DNA of 64,000 bases from NCBI RefSeq assembly GCF_017591435.1, contig NC_059303.1, forward strand, positions 350,501 to 414,500, written 5' to 3'. This DNA comes from Portunus trituberculatus (lineage: Eukaryota; Arthropoda; Malacostraca; Decapoda; Portunidae). Position 1 is the stretch's first letter. Every line of letters begins with the position of its first letter. The position numbers and the translations under genes are program-made. A model generated the notes under the pieces. It was given only the letters and a program-made list of their open reading frames with translations. It was not told the DNA's origin and made no database searches. Shown piece by piece: positions 10,485 to 20,100 of the stretch.

Positions 10485-11549
10485 ATGGTTCTGGATACGA
10501 ATCTAAAGAAGTGGTACCTAAGGAAAAAAAGAGGAGGTCGTGGAGGAGGCAATAAATTAAGAGTGACTTGTACTAACATAGATGGGTTGTTATCAAGCAT
10601 ATTGGAAATTCCGGATTATTTGAAAGAGAAAAAGCCGGATGTAATGTGCATCGTTGAAACAAAACTGAGAGGAGAGATCTATGTCAACTTCAAAGAGGAA
10701 GGATATAATACCTGGAGGAGGGACAGGAAGGATAAAGGGAGAGGAGGAGTGCTAATAATGGTTCATGATAATATATGTGTGGAGGATGTGCAATATGGTG
10801 AGGACAAAGTGGAAGTAATGGGAGTAACAATCAAAACAGATTTGAAGAGAAAAATTATAGTTACATATGTTCCACAAAAGACTAATACATGGGGAACAGA
10901 AGAACATAAAGATATGCAAAGAGAGGTGATAATGTGCCTAGATAACATGATAAGAAAAGATAGAAGAATACTCTTAGTTGGAGACTTTAACTGTAAAAAA
11001 ATGAACTGGAGAGAGATGGAAGTAATGGATAATGTTGGGCAATGGAGCGAGAAAATGTTACATTTGACTATGGTTAATGCAATGGACCAGTGGGTGGAGG
11101 AGTCAACAAGGTACAAGGGGGAAGAAGAACCATCGTTGCTTGACTTAGTCTTCACAAAGAAACCAGAGTCCCCTCCAAACATACAATACCTTAGTCCAAT
11201 GAGGAGAAGTGATCATGTGACATTAGATATGCAAATTCAGGAAGATGAGATAAGTTACAGAGAGGACTATAAAGGAGAGAGATTAAATTATGCAAGAGTA
11301 GATTTTGAAAAATTAAGGATTTATTTTGCTGATATTGAGTGGAGTAATATTATGGACAGAAAGACTGTACAAGGGAAATATGATATATTCTTACAGAAAT
11401 ACAATGAAGGAGTAAAAAAGTTTGTTCCTGTTTACAGAGTTCAGAAAAAAATACAAGCTTGGTACAATGCTAGATGCATACAAGAAAAAAAGGCAAAAGA
11501 TAAAACGTGGAAGAAACTCTTAAAGCAAGGAAATGACTATAACAGATAG
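10485..11549 (+). CDS. LINE D1 ORF2, APE-type endonuclease and linker
   Basis: An open frame of 354 codons. The apurinic-endonuclease-like domain begins at about residue 28 with VTCTNIDGLLSSILEI, followed by KKPDVMCIVETKL (catalytic Glu), GGVLIMVHDN, VTYVPQKTN, LLVGDFNCKKMNW (the D-x-N motif), LLDLVFT and MRRSDHVTLDM (catalytic Asp-His). A linker with KFVPVYRVQ and AWYNARCIQEKKAKDKTWK follows. The enzyme would nick target DNA to prime reverse transcription. The frame ends at a TAG at 11547; the RT lies downstream in broken frames. Confidence 0.85.
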   Translation: MVLDTNLKKWYLRKKRGGRGGGNKLRVTCTNIDGLLSSILEIPDYLKEKKPDVMCIVETKLRGEIYVNFKEEGYNTWRRDRKDKGRGGVLIMVHDNICVEDVQYGEDKVEVMGVTIKTDLKRKIIVTYVPQKTNTWGTEEHKDMQREVIMCLDNMIRKDRRILLVGDFNCKKMNWREMEVMDNVGQWSEKMLHLTMVNAMDQWVEESTRYKGEEEPSLLDLVFTKKPESPPNIQYLSPMRRSDHVTLDMQIQEDEISYREDYKGERLNYARVDFEKLRIYFADIEWSNIMDRKTVQGKYDIFLQKYNEGVKKFVPVYRVQKKIQAWYNARCIQEKKAKDKTWKKLLKQGNDYNR

Positions 11550-11740
11550 CAGTACAAAGATGTTAGAAATTAATATATTAGAGTAAGGAGAGGGGAAGAA
11601 AGAAATTTTGAGAAAGATGTAGTGGATAAAAGCAAAGATGAATCCAAACTTTTCTACATGTTTATAAACGGCAAAACAAAGAATAAGGAAACAATTGAAA
11701 AATAATCAAAGAAGGGAAGACATACCAAACAGAGAAAGAA

Positions 11741-12520
11741 ATGTGTGGAATAATGAATGAGAGCTTCAAAATGGTATTCACTACAGAAGATGATTTCACA
11801 GAACCAAATAGGGCATTGGATTGCCAAGGATTACAGGAGATTGCAGTGCACAAAGAGGATATTGGAAGACTAATGGATAAGTTGGAAGTCAGAAAAGCAA
11901 TGGGGCCAGATGGTGTATCAGGCTGGGTGTTAAAAGAATGTAAAGAGCAACTACTGGATGCAATTTGGAAAATAATTACAAGTTCAATAAAGGAAGGGAA
12001 AGTTCCACTAGAATGGAAGAGAGCCAATGTAATACTGATATTTAATTGATATTTAAAGGAAGAAAGGCAACTGAACCACTAAACTACAGACCAGTACCAC
12101 TTACAAGTGTCGTAAGGAAGTTATGTGAAATAATTATCAAAGAAAAATGGGTTAAATTTCTAGAAGACGAGCAAGTCATATCGAACAGACAATTTGGGTT
12201 CAGGACAGGGTGGTCATGTGTATCAAACTTATTAAGCTTCTACTTAAGAGTTATTGCAGGACTTGAAAACAGAGATGGATGGAAAGACACAGTATACCTG
12301 GACATTAAAAAGGCTTTTAATAAAGTCCCTCACGGAAGACTATTTTGGAAACCAAAGAACATACGAGGACTGCGAGGAACCTTGCTCGAATAGACAAGAG
12401 ATTATTTGAAGGAAAGGGAAATGAGAACTGTGATTAGAGATACATACTCATCTTGGGGTAAAGTAACTAGCAGAGTGCCACAAGGGTCAGTGTTAGCCCC
12501 CATTATATTTCAGGTTTAAG
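11741..12520 (+). pseudogene. LINE D1 reverse transcriptase, first part
   Basis: Two overlapping frames (11741-12049 and 12046-12393), then a further stretch to about 12520. They carry KAMGPDGVSGWVLKECKEQL, EWKRANVILIF, NYRPVPLTSVVRKLCEII, QFGFRTGWSCVSNLLSFY, DIKKAFNKVPHGRL and a VPQGSVLAPIIFQV block. A short duplication (TTGATATTTAA) around 12040 causes one break. The frame opens again at 12803 beyond the MITE. Confidence 0.8.
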
Positions 12521-12551
12521 TAAACGACATTCACATTGTGATAAACAGTTA

Positions 12552-12802
12552 CAGTCAACCCTCGGCTATCACGACTTCAGCTATCGCGTTTTATTGCTAT
12601 TGCGCACCCATGAAAAGCTGCTAAAATTTCATTATCACGACCTCAGATGCCTGCTATCGCGCGTCCCGCCACGACGTCATGGGATATCTGAGTGCTCGTT
12701 GGCCAAAACCGCCTTCCCGCCAAGATCAATTCGGCTATCGCGTTTTCAGCTATGGCGCGGCTATTTCGGCCCCAATTGGGCGCCATAGCTGAGGGTTAAG
12801 TG
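12552..12802. mobile_element. 251-bp MITE with Tigger/pogo-like inverted repeats, TA duplication
   Basis: The left end CAGTCAACCCTCGGCTAT and the right end (reverse complement CACTTAACCCTCAGCTAT) form imperfect inverted repeats. The element is flanked by TA (12550-12551 and 12803-12804). Removing it with one TA restores the RT register: NSY before the insertion and INLFTDDAKLL after it. It has no coding capacity and repeats GCTATCGCG-type motifs internally. TA target and CAGT ends point to a Tc1/mariner-superfamily (Tigger/pogo) non-autonomous element. Confidence 0.8.
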
Positions 12803-12990
12803 TACATAAATTTATTCACTGATGATGCAAAGTTGCTAAGAATTATCAAAACCAGAAAGGACTGTCTGCTGTTGCAGGAAGATTTAAACAAGATCTATGA
12901 GTGGAGTGGGAAGTGGAAATTGGAGTTTAATGCCAAGAAATGTCACATAATGGAACTAGGAAAGGGTAAGAGAAGACCGGTATGGAACTA
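12800..12990 (+). pseudogene. LINE D1 reverse transcriptase, catalytic segment
   Basis: This contains the RT palm motif LFTDDAKLLRII (F-x-D-D, FTDD here where other copies have FADD), CLLLQEDLNKIYEWS, KLEFNAKKCHIMELGKGK and VWNY. The Tigger-like element begins immediately after VWNY at 12991, and the protein resumes at 16438 (MREEQIMKTKEE). Confidence 0.8.
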
Positions 12991-13310
12991 CAGGCAACCC
13001 CCGTTTAATGAAGGGGTTACGTTCCTTAAAAACCCTTCGTTAAGCAAAACTTCGTTAAGCAAACCTATTATAACAAGTTTAACCCGACTTGAATTTCCAT
13101 AGAGAGTAAACAAAGCGAGAGTGCATCAAAGTACACTGAAAGGTTTAATGAAAGTAAAAATTATGAAGTTAAACATTTAGGCAGTTTAATTTAAGTCAAT
13201 ATAATGTACAGTTGCCTCAAAAAATTCTAGTACCCCCTGTGTTAACTCCTGTCATGATGTGGCACTATCGCAGTAATTGCGAATCTAGCTATGAATGAAC
13301 ACCTGTTCCT

Positions 13311-13368
<58 letters not shown>

Positions 13369-14209
13369 AGTTTTGGGTGGTTATGTAGTTTGATCATAGA
13401 AACGTCATGTCTGCTGTGTCTACGGAGTTATTGCCAGGGTAATTATCCCCCACGTCATAATGGTTCTTTATATCATGAAATATGGGCTTGGTTAGAATAA
13501 GATCAGAAACATTTATTTCTAGCATGATGCCATCCCAAACCAACAGTTGTTAAATCATGTTGTTTGTGGTTACACACACCTGGTCATCTAAGTTCGTGAG
13601 ATTTCATCATACTGATGGCCTTTATGTTATTAGTTTTGGATAAATACACGCATCAAAACAAGTCGAGATACTTTCCAAACGGTTAAATGCACCTTATCAA
13701 ATCTACCAGTGATATTTTTTAAATTCTTAGTTTATGAAATATGGTATATTGTCATTATTCATGATTATATGTATTTATGCTTGAACAACCATGTTTTGCA
13801 TTAATGATTTAAAAAAAAAAAATTCCAGGTCTAGAAAACATGCATGAATAATTTACACACTCAACATATTTATTCGTGAAACCTTACAGCCCCTGGTTCA
13901 ACCACTGGCAGGTGTAAAAGATATTTGCACTGAAGTGAACACACGTTTTTCAAATAATAAATCATGGACTGATTAAAACCTCGTTGCATCTTGTATAGTG
14001 GATATGCTAATTATTTTCCAACTACATTCATATTACTGCGAATATTTTATATAATTGTTTCGTAATTATTGCACATATGTATTGTCTAAGGTTCAATAGG
14101 ATTACAGGGGATGAAAATGGTTATGTTCCTGGGTCATGACAAATTTATTAATGAATACATTAAGCAAATTAATTTAAGATGCTAGAGATGTTGGCTTTAA
14201 TACTTATCC

Positions 14210-15398
14210 CTAATACTTTGTCCAACCACCATTATTTGCAATAACATCTTCCAATCTACTTTGCATGGACGCTACATGATTATATATACTTGGTTGGTTG
14301 CACCGGAACATTTCCCATTCCGCCATGGTGTGCTGGAGAAGGCGCTCTCGAGTGCGCTCCTGGCCGTCCTCCCACGTGTTATGTTGCCCCACACGTTCTC
14401 TATGGGATTTAGATCACACAATTTGCTTGGCTAGTGCAAGAGTTCGATGTCAGCCTGCTCCTCAAACCATGTGCGGACGATTCTTGCAGTGTGGATGGGA
14501 CAGTTATCCTGCATAAAATACGAGTTTTAAATAATTTGTCATAATGGTGACGTATAAAATACAGGTCAAAGTGTTCGATTTCTGTGCAGACAATGAAAGA
14601 CAAATTATCAGATTAAAGCATAATGACATTAACCAAATAACAATGAAACGGGAGAAGAAAATATGTTTACCTGCATGAATATTATCCGCTCAGGATAGGG
14701 CAGGGCAATGGTGTTTACTGATGGAACCATCACTTCCTCGGAGTTCCTCCATGATCTCGATATATTGTTCTGCTGTGAACCGTCCTCGTATCTCTGTCAG
14801 CTCCCCTTACTCCATGCAGGTGGACCGATCCCCATACATTACAGGTGATGCGGCCACTTCTACCCTCCTCGTAGATGTTCTGGCAGTCGTATCGGGTGTT
14901 GTATCGGCGCCAGCAGTGGAGACGGCCATGGGTGTTTGAAGTGAAGGTCTTCTCATCGCTAAAGATTACTCGTCCCCAGTAATCGAGCCCATTATCGATG
15001 TGCTGTTGAGCAAACTCTAGTCTTGCTGCTCGATGCTCATCTGTAAGCTTGCCCTTCACTGCTGGCGTCCTGTGATGAATACCGGCCTCGTGGAGTCTAT
15101 TCCGAACTGTTCCTGGTGACAGTTGCAGCTGTAGCTCATTGCGTATAGCAACTGCAGTTTTTAATGGAGACTGTATTGCTGATTCAAGGATCGCTCTGTT
15201 GTCAGCAAGGCTGGTCTTCCTGGGTCTTCTACATCTTGCTTCATCTATTACATTCCCCGTCTCTTCCCATCTCTGGCACCAACGCCTCACAGTTGACTTG
15301 GTGATGGCCAGCTCAGTCGAAATGACAGCAATTGACATGCCTGCTCTTATGCCGATTATCTCACCACATTGAAAGATTTTCTCCTCCTGTCGATTCAT
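14210..15398 (-). pseudogene. Tc1-like transposase with a candidate intron
   Basis: A DDE transposase starting MNRQEEKIFQCGEIIG at 15398. The N-terminal paired-type helix-turn-helix reads MSIAVISTELAITKSTVRRW, followed by a GRPR-like patch (CRRPRKTS) and a second HTH (VRNRLHEAGIHHRTP). The catalytic domain shows IFSDEKTF (first Asp), MQDNCPIHTA (second Asp, joined across the candidate intron), DLNPIENVWG (Glu, DD34E spacing) and the family C-terminus SMQSRLEDVIANNGGWTKY. Frameshifts near 14750-14830 and in the C-terminal region and an in-frame TAG at a conserved Trp (before PSKLCDLNP) make this copy inactive. Confidence 0.85.
14509..14670 (-). other. Candidate 162-bp intron in the Tc1-like transposase
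   Basis: On the minus strand the exon ends ATTCATGCAG, then comes GTAAACATATTTTC ... TTTTATGCAG, then the next exon begins GATAACTGTCCC. Joining the flanks gives the conserved MQDNCPIH, so removal of exactly this GT-AG stretch is what the protein family needs. An unspliced read-through contains stops. The repeated ATGCAG at both edges also allows origin by a small duplication or insertion. Confidence 0.6.
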
Positions 15399-15589
15399 GG
15401 TGGCTCTTGTGGTGTCCAGACTATAATTGACTAAGTTGTAGGTTACAGGCCCTGGCAATAACTTGGTAGACACAGCAGACATGACGTTGTTTCTATGATC
15501 AAAATACATAACCACCCCACACTCAGTCAGTCTTTCTCTCTCCCTCCCATCCCTCTCCCTACCTCTTTCCTCTCCTTACCTCTCTTCAT

Positions 15590-15627
<38 letters not shown>

Positions 15628-15869
15628 AGGAACAGCTGTTCATTCATAGATAGTTTTGCAATTACTGCGATGGTGCCACATCATGACAGGAGTTAACACA
15701 GGGTGTACTAGAACTTTCTGAGGCAACTGTACACTAATGTATGTATGTACGTAACTTTATAATGTTAATGATCTTAAATTTATAAAGGGAGGGAGAGTGA
15801 AACGGGAAAGACACTAACCAGCAACCTGTGGAGTGTAAAAAAAGGACGCATCATTGTATCATACACAAA

Positions 15870-16248
15870 ACTTATGTACCACATTTCCACAAGGCTTTCC
15901 ATTTTATCCATTGTAGAGTCACGAGTTCAGCTAGTTCTTTTAGCTTGCAAAGAAGATACGGTCTTACCAGCCTTCTTAATAGAGTCTGCTGACTTGAAAA
16001 TAGTAGAGACAGTAGATGGAGTCAAGATGGTGGCAAGCAATGTTATTAGTTTTCTCACCTCTCTCGTGTCTATGAATAATATCCAGCTTCACTTCGAGAG
16101 TAAGAGACTTCCTGGTCTTCTTAGCAACGCTAGGCGACATTGCAGGACGTTTTGGTGGTAAGCTGAGCGAGGGAAGACGAGCTGCTGCTGACGCTGTTAT
16201 TGTTTTGAACAGGGGTAGCGAGTGGTGCGCGTGTTGTCCATGAGAGGC
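15870..16248 (-). pseudogene. Tigger-like transposase N-terminal fragment
   Basis: The minus strand reads PPKRPAMSPSVAKKTRKSLT then LEVKLDIIHRHERGEKTNNI, the CENP-B/Psq-type helix-turn-helix entry of Tigger and pogo transposases. It continues STIFKSADSIKKAG and MDKMESLVEM, which matches the spacing of the family. It then ends with the element near 15870; the DDE domain is absent. A shift lies at about 16035. Confidence 0.7.
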
Positions 16249-16437
16249 GCTGGTGTATTCAAAAGCCTGTCGGCTTGCGTGATACGACAGGGCTTTCAAA
16301 CTTGGAAAAAATTACCTGGGTAAAACTTTGTTAAAGCGAGTTTGGTGTTCATTAAATGAGCAGGTGGTAGTAAAATGAAACCTTCGTTATAGCGAAATTT
16401 CGTTGTGTGAACCTTCATTAAGTGGGGGTTGTCTGTA

Positions 16438-16589
16438 TTTGATGAGAGAGGAACAAATAATGAAGACTAAAGAGGAAAAAAAATCTTAGAGTGATCATAC
16501 AAGAAAATCTGAGGCCTAATAAACACACAAGCAAGATATTTGGACTTTCATATAAAATGTTGACTAATATAAGAGTGGCATTTCATTAA
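16438..16589 (+). pseudogene. LINE D1 RT, segment between Tigger-like and piggyBac-type insertions
   Basis: Continues the D1 protein: MREEQIMKTKEEKKN, VIIQENLRPNKHTSKIFGLS, YKMLTNIRVAFH, then the TTAA at 16586-16589. Matches copy D2 (EEQIIKTKEEKDLGVVIQE). The next residues (MDKDMM) are at 32771. Confidence 0.85.
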
Positions 16590-16908
16590 CCCTTAAACTG
16601 CGGCGATCGCTTATATAATCAAGCCTCTCGAGTACTGTGACGCGGCGATCGCTTATGTAATCATGAATTTTCACGGGGAATGTTTTGAATTTTTGTGGCA
16701 TATTTCCCTTCAGACCTGCTCTTGTGACTCCTCCCCACTTAGTGTTGCCATCATGAGGGGTCCAGATACTATAACAAGGGCCTCACTTGAGTTTTTACGG
16801 AAAAGTAGGAGACACCTGGCAACTCCTCTTGACTCGTCGGGTAGAATCCAGCCTTTGAGTATCATAGAAAACGTAGAAAACTTTATAGGGGAGACCAAAT
16901 TATGCTAT
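16590..16908. repeat. Left end of the piggyBac-type element
   Basis: Contains the CCCTTAAACTGC terminal repeat and two copies of GCGGCGATCGCTTATRTAATCA, which include the 8-base palindrome GCGATCGC, a plausible transposase-binding repeat. A small open frame (16663-16920) runs through here; it shows no family motif and ends inside the Gypsy LTR. Confidence 0.6.
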
Positions 16909-17539
16909 TGTACCGAGTAGCAGTACTGGAGTGGGATTATTACCCACTATTATGGTATTTATTTAGTCCAAATCCTCATCTTCCCTTTCATATGTGTAGC
17001 TAGGAATTCTTATATAGGGAGTCCCTGTAGGGGGAGAAGGGAGATCACGTAGGGCTGCGTGCACAGTCATCATGGCTGCCACCTTATAAGGTGAGGAGCG
17101 TAGTGGCTTCGCCCTCAGAACATCACCCCGCTCTTGTCTCGAGCACCGTTCCTGTGGAACCTTCTGCCACTTCCAGCACAGCAGGCCCAACCAGGCAGAG
17201 ACACAGAGAGAGAGAGAGAGAGAGAAGCAGGACGCCGCGAGCGACGGGCCGCCATTTTTACCTCTCGGGACGCCACCACACGCACCCTCACGCCCTCTCA
17301 TCTACAGCTGAGTTACCCACGGTTTCCCCCTCCCATAGGTCTCCCATCTTATAGGTAGGCTAGGTAGGAAGTTACATGACTGTGATGAGTTCTTATTGAA
17401 TTAAAGGGTCTATTTTGTTAAGCTTGGTGTGTTCATTCCTCCCCCTTGGATTCGTTACATCTTTCTTTTCTTCCCTTACTCGGCCTAAACTTCACTTAGG
17501 CCCAGTACAAGAGACTGAGCCTCACGAAGGTTCAGTAAA
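16909..17539 (+). repeat. Gypsy 5' LTR
   Basis: Starts TGTACCGAGTAGCAGTACTG and ends GGTTCAGTAAA; the boundary is fixed by comparison with the 3' LTR and by CTAT on the outside. Contains a short (GA)n (17206-17224) and a TTATATAGGG stretch (17010) that could serve as a TATA element. The CA end usual for LTRs is not present. Confidence 0.85.
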
Positions 17540-17541
17540 GA

Positions 17542-17558
17542 TGGTGGCAGCGGTTTAG
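17542..17558 (+). promoter_or_regulatory. Gypsy primer-binding site (candidate)
   Basis: TGGTGGCAGCGGTTTAG starts two bases after the LTR. A TGG start fits pairing with the CCA end of a tRNA. The tRNA species is not identified. Confidence 0.6.
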
Positions 17559-18165
17559 ATGTATTTTATATAGGCACATCGACCCACGTAACTCTCTGTA
17601 GAGACAGGAGTAATCAGTGTTTATCCCCCCCACTTGTTTAGTAGTGAAGTGGTGTTTCTCCTCTGTTTATTTTTTTTCTTATTTTTGCCTCATGTTTCGA
17701 GTGGCCAGTATGGAGTCACAGCGACAGGAAAGAGGAAGGGGAACAGTGAGAGTTAGGTGTTCGTCCCTTCCCCCATGATGTTTTGTTGGTGGTTCGGCGG
17801 TAGCACGGGGGCCCCCACACTTCCCCACAAGTAATTACCTTTGGGTGGTAGTTGGCGCCGTGCCGGTCCCCCTTACTACCCTCCCACCTCTAGTTTATCA
17901 GCGTGGATAAGCTAGGGGAGGAGACCAAAATTTTTTTTTTTTCCCAGTTTAGGGGTAATTTTTTTTTACATTTCCCATTTGGCTCATATGTTCTGGCATG
18001 TTTTTTTTCAATAAGTTGTTTTCTTATGCATTGATATTTTGGTGTGATTAGCTTCTTGTCTCCACAGGAAGATACATTGTTTTTATAATGAGAATTTAAG
18101 TTGTGTTTTGGTGAAAGAGAAAGCCACTGTTCACCCAATTTTCATTTTGTTTAGTTTGTGACAAG
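17559..18165 (+). other. Gypsy untranslated leader
   Basis: About 600 bases between the primer-binding site and gag without a long frame. T-rich runs (17930-18010) and no recognised motif. Confidence 0.5.
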
Positions 18166-19274
18166 TTGTCAGGTGTTTTTTCTTTCGTTATGGATGAGTT
18201 GGTGGATTTTCTGAGCTTAAGGCCGGAGTGGACGCCTAAAAAGGAAAATGAACCAGTAGTTAAAACCGAAGATGATACGGTAGTTAACCAGATAACGAGG
18301 ATAAGTCCGTCAGGTGCAGAGGCAATAAATAACTTAGAGATGGAGGTAGATGCCTTGCGTGATTGTGTCTACGATTTGTTGCAGGAAGTTAGAGAGAACA
18401 GGGAGGGGCCTGCGAGTAACCCTGTTAAATGCCTCATGAAGCCCCGTGACATCCCCGTCCTTGAACTGCGTCACTTGAGTGGAGTAGAAGGAGTTGGCCG
18501 GTTAGCTGTTTTTTCTCACAGGTGGAAAGTTGCTCAATAGATAATAGAGAGAGGCAACAGATAGTTAAAATGCGTGTGGAAGCCCCATTAGCTTTACTGG
18601 TGCAAACGGTAGTAGAGAAGGAAGTAACCTGGGCACAATTTAAGCAATATCTTACAAAGGAGCTCATGGACCAGAATGAGGAAAGGTTATTTGATTCTCT
18701 GAATGATTTAAAATATTCGGTGGAAGACGACCCCATCGAATTTATGACAAGGTTGAAATGTAAACTACCTTTGGTTACCGTAAGGACCAATGCTGATGAC
18801 GTGCCGTCTCAGGACAGGTTGATAAAGAACAAACTGATAAAAGGAATGCCGAGAGACTGCAAGGAAAGACTAGAACTGTACCTGGACGAAAAAGTATCGT
18901 TAACCAGGTTTCTGACTAAATTAGATACTGAAAGACTGGTGGTAATGACTCGGAAAGAGAGTAGCGTACGAGCGGTTAGCCTGGCCCCAGCCCACCTACC
19001 GACTGCCCCGCGAGCGGCGGCGGCGACTACACCCCACCCGGCCGCCACATTAACACCACCCGCTAGTAGATTAGACCGGGTAGATCAAAGATTACAGCAA
19101 TGGCGCAGAAGGGAGAAATACTGCCCATATTGCCGAGCTACTAACCACTCAATAGCCGAGTGCTATAAAAGACCACAACCTGGCTCCTGTTATGATTGTT
19201 TATGGCTCAATTGTCGGCGCGGCCATCCATCATGCCCCGGTAAAGTAAACACAACATGGAATAGAATGTTATGA
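18166..19274 (+). pseudogene. Gypsy gag (capsid and nucleocapsid)
   Basis: Structural polyprotein that packages the element RNA. Two frames, 18166-18540 (probable start MDELVDFLSLRPEW at 18190) and 18522-19274, join at a run of six T near 18510, where one missing base would explain the break. The second part holds the capsid-like region (NDLKYSVEDDPIEFMTRLK) and a nucleocapsid with CPYCRATNHSIAEC (C-x2-C-x4-H-x4-C) and a second Cys-rich cluster CYDCLWLNCRRGHPSC. It ends at a TGA (19272-19274); pol follows in the same frame. Confidence 0.85.
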
Positions 19275-20100
19275 CAATCCCTGGTAATCAGCGTAGATAT
19301 CAATAACCATGTACTTGAAGCAATGTTAGATACTGGCAGTGATGTTTCACTAATTAAGATCAGTGTAATTAATGAAATGGGAATTCCAGTGAAACAAAGT
19401 TCAAAGATTCCCCCTTTGCAAGGAATCACCGGTAAGCAGATCAGAGTATTAGGCCAAGCTTATGTAACAATAGCCAGTAACAGTAACCACCCCATCATTG
19501 CTCAAGTAGCGGTCGTTCCCGATGAATATCTCAGAACACACGTATTGTTGAGAATGAACACGATCGGTCAGTCAACTCTCACTCTAGATCACCAAGCTAA
19601 GCGGATTCATTGGAACAATCTTGTTTATCCCTTAGTATTCGTGGAAACACCATATGGAAAAGTCAGGATGGTGAGAAAAGAACCTCAATCTCCCTCTCAT
19701 AACAAGCGCTTCGGTAGAGTAACAACCAAAACACTAGTGGACTGTTATGAAACGACCCTAGTGGAAGTAAAAGTAAGTGAGGAACCTAATACCGTAATAA
19801 TGATTGAGGCTAAACATGCCTGTGTTCAAGATGGATTGCCAACTATAATGCGAGTGACTGAAACACACACTGTTTTCATCCCCGTCATTAATAACACCAA
19901 AGTTAGGTTAGTGTTACGACCAGGAACCTTACTGATAAAGTATGAAATAATAGACGAGGGACAAATAGAGATAGAAGACTCACCCCTGACCATCGCTAAA
20001 ATAAGTGAAGCCATCGGGCCAGAAAATGATTGTGTGCCCACAAACCAAACCCGGTGGGAAAAGCTCAAAGTAATTCTCGACTCGCGAGACTGGTCACATC
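19275..20100 (+). pseudogene. Gypsy protease and RT connection
   Basis: Directly follows the gag TGA in the same frame. It reads VISVDINNHVLEAMLDTGSD, with the retropepsin D-T-G active site at about 19326, a flap region, and a VVPDEYLRTHVLLRMN block near the LG-D motif site. The protease cuts the gag-pol polyprotein. The frame shifts near 20085, in an area of repeated GAGA, into the RT frame. Confidence 0.75.

Larger units (their letters stand above)
13209..15729 (-). mobile_element. Tc1-like DNA transposon with ~110-bp inverted repeats
   Basis: The ends match as inverted repeats of about 110 bp starting CAGTTGCCTCAAAAAATTCT (left) and CAGTTGCCTCAGAAAGTTCT (right, reverse complement). Both run through CCTGTGTTAACTCCTGTCAT and end in a (GA)n/(CT)n run (13314-13366 and 15598-15624). 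TA duplications lie at 13207-13208 and 15730-15731. It encodes one Tc1-type transposase on the minus strand. Confidence 0.9.
12991..16435 (-). mobile_element. Tigger-like DNA transposon, 3445 bp, carrying a Tc1-like element
   Basis: The ends are inverted repeats: left CAGGCAACCCCCGTTTAATG, right (reverse complement) CAGACAACCCCCACTTAATG. TA flanks both sides (12989-12990 and 16436-16437). Of 3445 bp, 2521 bp is the Tc1-like insertion at 13209-15729, leaving about 924 bp of Tigger-like DNA. That remainder codes for only the N-terminus of a Tigger transposase on the minus strand. Subterminal CTTCGTTAAGC/CTTCGTTATAGC motifs recur at both ends. Confidence 0.8.

Noticed and set aside
16663..16920. 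85-codon frame at the piggyBac-type left end
   Set aside because: Runs into the Gypsy LTR, no recognisable domain; probably chance.
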